Shown here one piece after another: positions 54,674 through 64,000 of a stretch of DNA of 64,000 nt. Source of the stretch: Trichoplax adhaerens (taxonomy: Eukaryota > Placozoa > Uniplacotomia > Trichoplacea > Trichoplacidae); assembly GCF_000150275.1 (NCBI RefSeq), contig NW_002060944.1:6546564-6610563 (forward strand), given 5' to 3'. The position numbers and the translations under genes were made by a program. How positions within the stretch are numbered: the first letter of the stretch is position 1; every line of letters starts with the position of its first letter. The notes beneath the pieces are model-generated. The model was not told the DNA's origin, searched no databases, and saw only the letters and a program-made list of their open reading frames with translations.

Positions 54674-57580
54674 TAGATCGTCGATAGCTGGTTAATAATT
54701 ATGATAATAGAAAGGGTAAAAGGTAATTTATTAGACCGGTAGTTTACTGGATATCAATCAATGTTAGCAATGAATGGGACAAAATAAATTAAAATATTGT
54801 GATGGTTTATATCGATGAGAAGTTTTCGGTCTGGATTGATGTAGTAAGGTAATTAAATTGATTCAAATGGAAGATGTTGAGGCAACAACAGAGGTGTTCA
54901 AGTTTTACGGGATATTTATACTTTATGATCGGGATTGCCTGGCAGGAAAGAAGGGAATCATCATTGTGGATTTAAAGTTCAATATTGACTTAAGATCAAC
55001 GTAATTCATTTTAATATTATTCTCTCCAATACAGATAAGTGTTGAATTTATGGATGGTGTTGGAAATTTTTCCACATGGCTGTTGACAAGTTGCATTTCT
55101 TGCTATTATGTTATCTAAAGTGGTTAAATAACTAATGTAATAAATAATTAGGCATGATCTATTTGGAAGGATGTTGACGATCGTTCTTAGGAATTGTAAA
55201 TGAGTTCTATCGTTTTGAGTCGTAAATTGCGTTATATTGCCTATATTAAATTGAAAAAAATGACGGTGTAACATCTGCTTAATTTCTGGCAGGTGTATAG
55301 AAATAAAATAAGCTAAAATATAAGCTACATATAATACGATGATGTTAACGCAATTATTTTAAGACGATAATCGATTCACTTAAAATGTTAAGGTAAGATA
55401 TTGGTTATCATTGCTGATTTTTAACTAAGAACATATAAAATAATTGGCAGATATTATTAAAATCAAGGATATTCGATGTACTTGATTTCATGTTGTTATT
55501 GTTAAATCTATTAATTAATATACCGCTATAATTTTTAAAGTTAATCGTTATTTTATATTTATTTTCTCTTCAGGAGCTTTCCTTATTTTGATTGAATCGT
55601 GGACAATTATCGTCATTACTCTGTATAGCATCGTAGTCATGAATAATATAAGGAATTGAGAGATAGATAGATATATTCTAAAGTCTTGATCATTTATAAT
55701 TGATTCGTCTTTATGGATAGTATAACGTGTCGCTCTAATTCATAATAATATACAATAAATAAAAGCTCTATATTCTAAAGTTGATTATCGATATTTGCAT
55801 TAACTGTAATTCGACATCATACTATCCATTTTAATCGTCAAGTATAAAATTTTCTATTTTGTTTTTGTCTGATTGCATAATATATTCTATCTGAAACTAT
55901 AAGGCAATTTTTTAATTACTATAATGGAATAGAGGCGTAGGTAGAATTAAATAAATATTCCAAAATATCGATGGCCGTTTTCCCACATAACGGATTGTTT
56001 TCATAAGCATTCTTTTGGATAATTTTAATTACAATTCATAATAAAAATTCCTGAACTTTGTTATTCATTTTAAGAAACAGAATTTTATTGTAGTGTTGCC
56101 ATTGGATTCAGACTCTTTCTTTATTGCTTAATTAAGTCTTGCGGTATAGTGTATCAAATGCCTTATTCTGTATCATTTTTGGAGATAATGGGCATGAGAA
56201 TAAAGCATTTTAGATATGTTTTATATTTTAAGCTGTTAATTTTCTTCTGAGTTAGATAACATCGCATTATGAGTTATTGCATTACCAATGTTGGTAGCTA
56301 AATTCTTACCTTTTAATATATAAAATATTTTACAAGTTTTAAAAATTGTTCCTATTATCATTATTTGCGGTTGCTATTTTTTTGAATGGAAAGGATTGAT
56401 AAATAGAAGCAAATTGAACGTAGTTGATTTATCAATTTGAAGAGGCTTTCAGTCACATCTAATTTATGTCGATACTTACTGTATTCTAGATGTTCATAGT
56501 TCATGATAAGTTAATTACGGCGGAGCTTCTTTTGTTAAATTAGCATCAGAAAATTTAGCATACACTGCCTGTAAAGTGCGAAAATGATAGTATGAAATTT
56601 GTTTAGGGTTAGAGAGGATACTCTCTTATATACAGTATGCTCATTGATTAACTTTTTATATGAAAATATTAACGTTAAAGTTTGAGATTGATGTTTATAA
56701 TTTCATTATCGTTCTAAAATTTTTGTCATTATCGTGTATTATTTTAGTTCATTGATTAGGATATATGTATATAATTCGAATTTATTATTTAACGAGGCTG
56801 TCGCAAAGTTGGAAGAAAATATCGTGCATGTTCTATCATCGATTGACTTTTTTAGGTCAAAAAGTCTAGAATTGATTTTATCGCTTTTAAGATATATTTT
56901 CAGTCATCACTATGTAGTCTTCTGGTCAAACAATTAAAATATTTATAATTAATTTATATACAATAAGACATTTGATCATTATATTGCATAATTGAAGCTT
57001 TTAATCTAATATCTTTATAACAATGAATTGTTATTTTAAGACGTTTAAGCCTGAGGACAATATTTGAATAGTACTTCTTTTTTTAGATCGAGAGTGTGAT
57101 ATCATGATTTAATAAGGTTGACCGGTGCAATTTAGAGTAGAAAATGCGTGTCGCTATTTCAAACTATATGGTTATATCATGGTCATAGTATGGTAAGATA
57201 TAAGAACGTAAATTCGGCTATCCTTTACGAGTTAGTAATAGAAAAAGGTGTAAATTTATTGGCAGATAGATAATATGGATCGTAAATATAAATTTAGCTC
57301 GTTCAGATCGGTAATTATCCAGATCATTTTTATATGATATGCTACGTCTATTATTAACGTATTAAGGGATACTTTTGTAATTTAATAAGTTAAAAATGAA
57401 GAAAAAATTGTTCAATCATGAATGTAAAATGTTAGCAAAACAGTTGTTATTGGATGATCTCATTATAATTTTAATAAAGGTGTATTGATTCTCAGTATTG
57501 ATGACTCTATCATTTAGTATATCTTACTAGTATAATATTGATATCATAACTTAGTTTATCACCTGGCAATTTCCTTCTAC
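54674..57580. other. Intergenic, 5' flank of the MTG homologue
   Basis: No coding region, RNA gene or clear repeat supportable. The first few hundred bases upstream of 54673 should contain the MTG promoter, but no recognisable motif stands out. The rest is very AT-rich. Confidence 0.5.
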
Positions 57581-58935
57581 TTTATTGATGTTTAATGACG
57601 AATTGTCTAGGTTAATGAAATGTCCGTCTATAAATTCATTTCTAGCGGATGAATAGGGTTGCGGCTGTTATTGACCTTTTACCGGTTGTAAGCTATTGCT
57701 TTTCTTTTTACATCTCAGCCATAGTTATTCACATTTCTAGTAAGACATGGCGTATGGGTTAATAAATTCGTTTTTAACGCTTGAATAAGATCGAGACGGC
57801 TATTAATCTTTAATTGGTTATAATGTATGTATTTTTACATCTTAGCCAGCGGCATTCACATCTTTTATTAAGACATCGTATCTCAGTCAATAAGTTCATT
57901 TCTAACGCTTGAATCAGATCTAAGTTGACATTAATCTTTTAGAATGTAATAAGAAGATATCTATCTGCAAAGGCTAATCACTTTTACGCCAGTATTAACG
58001 CAATAACTTGAGCTTAGATAAACCTTTCTTACGAATTTAGTTATAGTAATAGTACTAGTCTCACAGTCTAGTATGATCGTTTGTTCGACGACAGGATACA
58101 CTACTTTTACATGTTCTAAAGTATCATTTCTTTAAATTGGGGCGCAGATATTCACCTTTCCAGCAATGGATACTATAGCAGTCGATAAAATTCATTTGCA
58201 AAGCTTCAATAAGATCTAGACTGTTATTGGCATGTTACCGGCTATGAATATATTATTATTTTTATATCTTAAGCGTTGCTATTCACCTTTCAAGTAAGAC
58301 ATGATCTAGCAGTTAATCAATTGTAGAGGATCATTGTGATCTAGGCTATTCTTGATCTTTTACCGACTATAAATATGCAGTATTCCTTTTTTATATCTTG
58401 GATATAATTATTTACCTTTCAGGTAAGACATGACCTAAGCATAAATAAGATTTAGGCTAGTATTATTGACCTTTTCCGACTGTAAATATATTCTATTTTT
58501 TATAGCTTGGCCATAATTACTCATCTTTCAAGTAAGACATGATATAGCAGTCGATCCATTCTACCGTATCATTAAGATCTAGATTGCCATTGATCTTTTA
58601 CCGGTTCTAGAGTGTTCCTTTTTTATACATTGGCTATAAATATTCACCTTTCAAGCAAGATGTGATATTGTAGTCTATGAATTCAATTGTAAAGCATCAA
58701 CAAGATTTAGGCCATTCTTGGTCTTTCACCGGTTATGAATGTATCCTATTTTTAAACCTTGGCTATAAGTATTTACCTTTCAAGTACGATATGGTATAGC
58801 CCTTCAATTAATTTATTTCTCACATAAGAATAAGTTCTTGACCTATTAACGATTGCAATGTATTTTCCTTAGGCTTCGATCTTGGCCACTAAGTATGCAC
58901 CTTTCTAGTAGGCTATAGCATACCTGCCTATATCA
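57580..58935. repeat. Large diverged tandem array, about ten copies of an about 125-bp unit
   Basis: The anchor TTCACCTTTCAAGTAAGACATG recurs with variation at about 57733, 57850, 58151, 58281, 58411, 58520, 58641, 58772 and 58897. Each copy also contains a TCTTTTACCGGTTATAAATGTAT-like segment and a TTAAGATCTAGGCTATTATTGA-like segment. Copies differ by many substitutions and small indels, so the array is old. No frame is preserved. This is the largest repeat block in the window. Confidence 0.85.
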
Positions 58936-59001
58936 CCTGTCCCTTTCCTTCTACATGTTTGAAATCAATCAACTATCATAATGGGCAGTGCCAAACTGTC
59001 C

Positions 59002-59062
59002 ATAAATGGAATCCAATAACTGCTGATCATGAATGGAATAGCAGTTATTGGATTCCATTCAT
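59002..59062. repeat. 23-bp near-perfect hairpin
   Basis: The arm at 59002-59024 (ATAAATGGAATCCAATAACTGCT) is the reverse complement of 59040-59062 with one mismatch. The 15-base loop GATCATGAATGGAAT itself repeats part of the arm (ATGAATGGAAT). It sits at the right border of the 125-bp array and may be a MITE relic or a cruciform-forming element. Confidence 0.75.
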
Positions 59063-59359
59063 ATCTTTCTACCAATGATGGAATTAGCCTGTTGTGAGCT
59101 TTCATCGCTTACAATTCGTGGATATTTTGTGAATTTGAAACGATTCAGTTAATGCTTGACCACACACACTGATTCATTTGGATCAATTATTGATCATGAA
59201 TGAAATTATTTCTCAATCTCCTTGAAGGATAAGATGAAGGAGGAAAGAGAACAATTTTACGATTATAACAAGCCATTCCATATCTTCTTGGCATTTTTTT
59301 CCCCCTCTATAGCTCCATACTCCATTTTCCCATGTTATGTCAATATTGAATTATTACCC

Positions 59360-59760
59360 AGGACAAAGTGCCTGAATAGTTCTGTAGGGAATATTCGGAA
59401 ACAAGTCAAAGTGTGCATACAAATCCACTATAGTCTATCCAAATGGGTGGACCGTATGAAGAGAGTTCATTGTCGTCCACTTCTCAGTTCCGTCCGATAT
59501 AACGATGATATAGCGCATACCAATGAAAATTGCCATACAAATTCATTAGAATTGAATCCCAATCGACGTACAGTATGAGAGTACCATCAACACTCGATTT
59601 GCGATTAGGAACAACGAACAGACTGTTATGTAGCGCATGCTAGTGATACTGTCCATACAAATTCAGTAAAGTAGATCGAAATTGATATATTGTATAAGCA
59701 GTTTATAGAACTACGATGTTATAGCGATGTCGAAAGAATGAAAAACTGACTCTTCATTAA
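59360..59760. repeat. Three diverged tandem copies, about 118-bp unit
   Basis: CATACAAATYCANTANAGT followed by an ATCNAAAT segment and a GNANNGTATGA segment occurs at about 59417, 59535 and 59653. An open frame of about 118 codons that covers the first copies lacks domain signal and is best explained by the repeat. Confidence 0.65.
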
Positions 59761-60244
59761 ACTTGATCGTAAATAAAATCTAGCGAAATTGGACATAAGG
59801 TATACACAACACTGTTCTCTCCAGGACTGTTAAATTTTGATTTCAACTGAGCTAAAACGAAGGTAATTCTATCCAACTTGGTTACTGTGCAAAATAATTG
59901 TCATACAAAGAGTGGTAGCTTTCTTCAGTATTAGACACTCTATTTGGACAGAAAAGAAGACAATAATAGGACACTAATTTTACACAGTCTTATCCACTCA
60001 TTCATACTTTGCCAAGTACTCGCAGACTAAGCTCATAGATAGTATACTGTATCAAATAGCTCTGCCAGGCTATACTGTACTATCAGAATATAAGCACATA
60101 CTCCTATAGGTAAAAGTGAGACGGAGTATTTATCACTTGCTTAAAAGAAGTATCTAGGCAACTGCCAGCCATTTATTCTCATGATGGAAATGGAACTAAA
60201 TTAGTCAATTTGCTCAAGGTGCAACCTATTGGACCACGATAATC
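59761..60244. other. Presumed ARMC7 5' flank
   Basis: About 480 bases upstream of the ARMC7 start codon. It contains a GTACTATC/CTGTACTATCAG segment near 60070 but no dense motif cluster like those before NDUFAB1 and PGS1. Nothing else is recognisable. Confidence 0.4.
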
Positions 60245-62495
60245 ATGTTTACAAATGCAAAACGAATTGAAGAAAAAACTGGCCGATTTGGCCGAGGTAG
60301 ATTCGAATACTTACAAGCTCTTGTGACTGAATTTCAAGATACACATAAAGATGGTATGTGAAAATAGTCGTATACAAGCGAACAAATTATAAGTATACAA
60401 TTCGTCTAGGAAATCTTCTCTAGCTAATGCTTTTGAAAGTATTGATAAAAGTAAATTGCATAGAACTGGTCGTATTGGATGATTTGATTGGACAGTTTTT
60501 ATCAATTAAAATGAAAAATCACAACATAGAAGCTATCCAATTGTTTTCAACGTCTCTGCTGCAATAGAAGCTCTAGGCAACTTTCCTTCTCTTGCTATTA
60601 TTTTGGAAGTAATTGTACAATAGTTTTAGTAAAACTCCTCGTATTGGATCATTCGATAAAATAGATTCTATTAATGAACGAAGAATTGTAATATAGATGC
60701 TATCTAATGTTTTTAAAACACCTTCTCTATTGTGAAATAACCTCTATGAAACTTCTATAGCTGATACACTTAAAGTGGGTTGCAAAGTAATTATAATACA
60801 ACTCATCGTAGTGGATAGTTGGATAGAATAGATTCTAGTAATCACAGAAGAATCGTAATAGAGAAACTATGGAATGCTTTCGTCTTCTCTACTGCAAAGA
60901 AAAAGCTCTATAGAACCTCTATAGCCGATATGTTGAAAGTGGTTGCAAAATAATCTTAATATAACTCATCGTATTGGATAATTCGATAGAGTAGATTCTA
61001 CTAATATAATTAAAGAAAAATCGTAATATAAAAGCTATCTAATTTATTTGATCTCTCTGTCTAATGCTTGTTCAAGCATTTGCAAAACAACTTTAAAGGA
61101 ACTTCTCCTATCGGATAGTTTCAAATCGAATATTGTCCATTAATTTGATGAAGGGTCGTAATGATGACATTATTTTACTTTGTTTATGATTAATATAGAA
61201 TCCAGGGAACAAATCCTAGCTAACCTAGCTAATTTTGCATATGATCCAATCAATTATGACTACTTAAGGCAACTCAATGTAACTGATTTATTTATAGGTA
61301 AGTACTGAAGTACGCAATAGCGACTACTTTACATGTTCCTACGTATATGGAGCTATAAATATAACATCTCCTTTACGGTCATAATACATCATCATTTGAC
61401 TATTCAGATCGAAAACCTGCTCAACGTGTTGATAATGTAATTACAATATTTACTTACGTATGAATGTATGGTGGACGTAATTTAGAAATTACATTTAAAA
61501 TTTGTAGCTCTTGTAAATGTACTTCCTATCTTGTTAATATTTGACCTTAACTCTATCATACTGAATGTCGTAAGTCCTGTAAACCATTCACTATCTAAGC
61601 ATCAGTTATGTATATGCTACTATATACTTGAATAGCTGGTTGCGAAATACCTATGTAGAATGCATGTATCCTTACAAACGAGATAACTACCCTGCTAATT
61701 ATCATTTTTCTCTTGATTAATTCAGACATGCTAACAGAATCGAATGACAAACTTATTCAATTTGGTATTGGCGGACTTTGTAATCTTTGCTTAGGTAACG
61801 TTAAATCTTTAATACCCAAGACTTGTTGATAAAATTTGAAGTACTTGCAAGTCTTATGCATTTACATTACCAGATGGTAGATATCGAAATAATCTCAGAT
61901 GTAGACTTGTTATCCATAATCTAATAAATTAGTAAATTCTTGGATAATCTCCTGGTTACAGCCGCTGAAGCTGTTCTATTGTAACTAAATTGTAAATGTA
62001 ATACTGAATATGCTTATACTTTGATCAGATAAAGAAAATCGCGATATTATAATAGCCAACGATGGACTATCCTTAATAACTAATTGCTTATCAAGGTAAA
62101 GTAAACTAAACCTATACTATATATATCGTCAACAGACGTAGTTCTACTGTAATACTACAATTCCGTCTTGAATCCTGTCTATTTTTATTTCTAGTGAAAA
62201 CGAAGAAACAGTTATCAATGCAATTTCAACTTTATATTATCTAGTATGTCCAGAAACCAAGAGCAGTAAGTCTATTGAAACCGTAGGTGATAATACTTAT
62301 GGTATCCTTTTCATATCAAATAGATAGAGCACTTAAGCACTAAATTGATCACTCAGTATTAGCTAATTATTGCAATTTATATTTCACTTTTATCGGTATA
62401 AAGAAATAGTAATAGAATCTATTATAGGATATATGGAGAGTTATGCTTCATCGAGTAATCCTCGAATTGCAAATCTAGCCCAGATATTTCTACAG
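60245..62495 (+). CDS. ARMC7: Armadillo repeat-containing protein 7
   Basis: Six exons: 60245-60353, 61199-61297, 61726-61794, 62029-62095, 62195-62265, 62404-62495. All phases close, giving 169 codons before the uncertain 3' end. Family-defining segments are [16 protein letters not shown] in exon 1, [21 protein letters not shown] in exon 2, [13 protein letters not shown] in exon 3, LSLITNCLS in exon 4, [16 protein letters not shown] in exon 5 and [11 protein letters not shown] in exon 6. These match human ARMC7 (198 aa) in order. The protein is a short armadillo solenoid; ARMC7 has been reported in association with spliceosomal components in animals, and its exact role is unclear. After exon 6 either the frame reads through to TAA at 62517-62519, or a short terminal exon at 62612-62641 ends the protein. 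I could not choose. Intron 1 (845 bases) is filled with a tandem array. Confidence 0.9.
60460..61145. repeat. Tandem array filling ARMC7 intron 1, about 165-bp unit
   Basis: The anchor CGTATTGGATNATTCGATARARTAGATTCTA occurs at about 60640, 60806 and 60971, with weaker copies at about 60471 and 61115. Each is followed by a GAATTGTAATATAGA segment and a GCTATCTAATG segment. The repeat explains why this intron is several times longer than the other ARMC7 introns. Confidence 0.8.
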
Positions 62496-62641
62496 GTACA
62501 TGTATGCAAAATATGCTAAACTCAAAGTAGAGGTAATTTTTGATAACATGCATGTAGTGCAAATTGCTCATGTGTATCGCTAAACTTGACGTAAATTTTG
62601 TACTCGGACAGGACCATTGCAATAAAACTTCTTCAAGATAG

Positions 62642-63419
62642 CAAAAATCTCAGTAAATCAGAGTTTTCGGAAGGCAATATTTTGGTATACGAGTATATAT
62701 GTACTTTATTGTTTTATTATTGTTAAGATTAACATAAATCTCTGAACAACTATCCGATAATGATAAATTCGATTTAATAATATCGCTGTAATATAAACAT
62801 TGACATTTTCTTTGGAGCATTCTAATATAGCAATTTAAAATAAGCTTTCATCTGTGTACAGTATTTCAAAGAAATCTTCAAAAATACTTTAACGATTTTG
62901 TTATCTCGAAACTTAACTAAATTTACTATAATCGATACTCTATTCTGAGTAGCGTTACGTTGATATACTGTCTATTTAATTCGATATTTAAATAAATATA
63001 AACCTTATCATATAGTATAATATGCCTAAATTCTACGTAAATTTGTCTAGAATTTCATTTTATATGTATTTCAAGCAATCCAACGATTGCATCATTGTAC
63101 AAGCTGTTTTAATAACATTGTACAGACATATCGTGTCAAATATATAACCGGCCAGCAAAATATAGGCCTTTGGTTAATGCCTACCAATATTCATATTTGT
63201 ATATTAAAACAGCCGTAGTAGTCATGTATGGTTGACATCAAGTAGCTACATGACGTCGTCCTTTATCGTGTAAACTGTATACTAATCTTCAAATTTTTTA
63301 CTTACTGCATATTTGTTTCCTTGAATAATGTTGCTCATATGTTATGAGCGTATAAGAAAAAAATAATTAAATTCAGATTTAGTTTAGCAAAGCGTAAAGA
63401 AAATGAGGTAACCAAGAAT
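62642..63419. other. Intergenic, convergent 3' ends of ARMC7 and the right-edge gene
   Basis: AT-rich stretch between two genes transcribed toward each other. No coding region, RNA gene or clear repeat was seen. Confidence 0.5.
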
Positions 63420-64000
63420 TTACAAATCCCAGCTAAAAAGGTGATGTTTTAACAACATATCGCAGAGATTCTGTTTCATTGGAACATTAGTCTAGAATAA
63501 AGAAGAATATGCTAAGGAACAGTGATAAAAGAGTGGTACAGTATTTCCATTAACTGATTAAGGTCAAAAAGTTAGGTGTACATAACAATTAATATTTACA
63601 TCTTTCGAAACTTCGTAATCTGCGGATAAGTTGAAAGAGAAATTCGATAAAACTCTACAAAACAAGATGAAACTTTGTTAAAAAGATTACGTCATAGAAT
63701 AAAACAAATAGCTTCCTTAGATTTAGTAATACTGTTTGGAACAAAATTGACGTACCTTAATTCACACTTAATTTGTATCCATCCAGGACTACGTAGAAAT
63801 GATGCGGCTTCGTACCTTTGTCGTGATAATACAACAGCAAGTAATAGATGAATATTATTTATTGTAATATTCTATAGATTATGCTAGTAAAGTAATATTT
63901 TTGTATACCATTTCGCTACTACTTCTTCACAAGAACAAAGAATTTCTAGCCATAGATGCAAAACTTGCTCGCTACATTCAAATTATTATATTAAAATTAG
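63420..64000 (-). CDS. RUN-domain-like protein, C-terminal part, runs off right edge
   Basis: Four exons on the minus strand: 63909-63971, 63756-63815, 63600-63654 and 63420-63491, the last with the stop. Phases close exactly (2-2, 2-2, 2-0, 0-stop), which is strong support for a real gene; the rest lies beyond 64000. The translation contains HLWLEILCSCEEVVAKWYEA, then [20 protein letters not shown], then FSFNLSADYE. This pattern (WY, FLRS, then a helix, then F-x-L and YE) resembles the end of RUN domains as in RUNDC1 or RUSC proteins. These usually bind Rab or Rap GTPases in membrane traffic. The last exon ends LLKHHLFSWDL. Family assignment is from memory of the pattern and only moderately sure; the exon structure itself is surer. 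Confidence 0.55.

Noticed and set aside
59222-59578. 118-codon plus-strand frame
   Set aside because: Lies on a diverged 118-bp tandem repeat and is not maintained across copies.
62612-62641. Nine-codon terminal exon for ARMC7
   Set aside because: Phase fits, but it is too short to support over simple read-through to the stop at 62517; left open.

Overview
The window looks like nuclear DNA of an early-branching animal, most likely a placozoan (Trichoplax or Hoilungia type). This is inference. It rests on very AT-rich DNA, compact genes split by short GT-AG introns, a full metazoan gene set (axonemal dynein, an MTG/ETO corepressor, ARMC7, FAM227), and a kinesin-light-chain-like TPR gene made of near-identical 42-residue repeats. 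No bacterial, viral or organellar block was seen.

Layout. 1-17.6 kb: gene desert with decayed tandem arrays and no supportable gene. 17.8-20.0 kb (+): NDUFAB1, mitochondrial acyl carrier protein, 3 exons. 21.1-25.3 kb (-): a FAM227 family gene of 16 tiny exons. 28.1-31.5 kb (+): PGS1, mitochondrial phosphatidylglycerophosphate synthase, 8 exons. 32.2-48.1 kb (-): a complete outer-arm beta-type axonemal dynein heavy chain (DNAH9/11/17 class, 4464 aa, 15 exons), convergent with PGS1. 48.6-49.3 kb: tandem ~180-bp repeats. 50.3-51.3 kb (+): a broken TPR repeat gene. 52.7-54.7 kb (-): an MTG/ETO (RUNX1T1/CBFA2T) homologue with TAFH and MYND domains. 54.7-60.2 kb: intergenic DNA with a large ~125-bp array. 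60.2-62.5 kb (+): ARMC7 with a repeat-filled first intron. 63.4-64.0 kb (-): the last four exons of a RUN-domain-like gene that runs off the right edge.

Gene models were built by hand from splice sites, reading phase and remembered family sequences. In the dynein, FAM227, PGS1, NDUFAB1 and MTG models every exon phase closes exactly. Two genes act in mitochondria (NDUFAB1 in lipoate/fatty-acid synthesis and complex I; PGS1 in cardiolipin synthesis), and both have dense GTACAGTAC-type motifs just upstream of the start codon. The dynein is ciliary and has a textbook RFX X-box upstream.

The most unusual signals are: the dynein intron distribution (14 introns in the first 2.5 kb of coding sequence, none in the last 10.86 kb); an MTG homologue with no room for an NHR2 domain; the shared promoter motif clusters; and many independent diverged tandem arrays with unit lengths of 120-300 bp.
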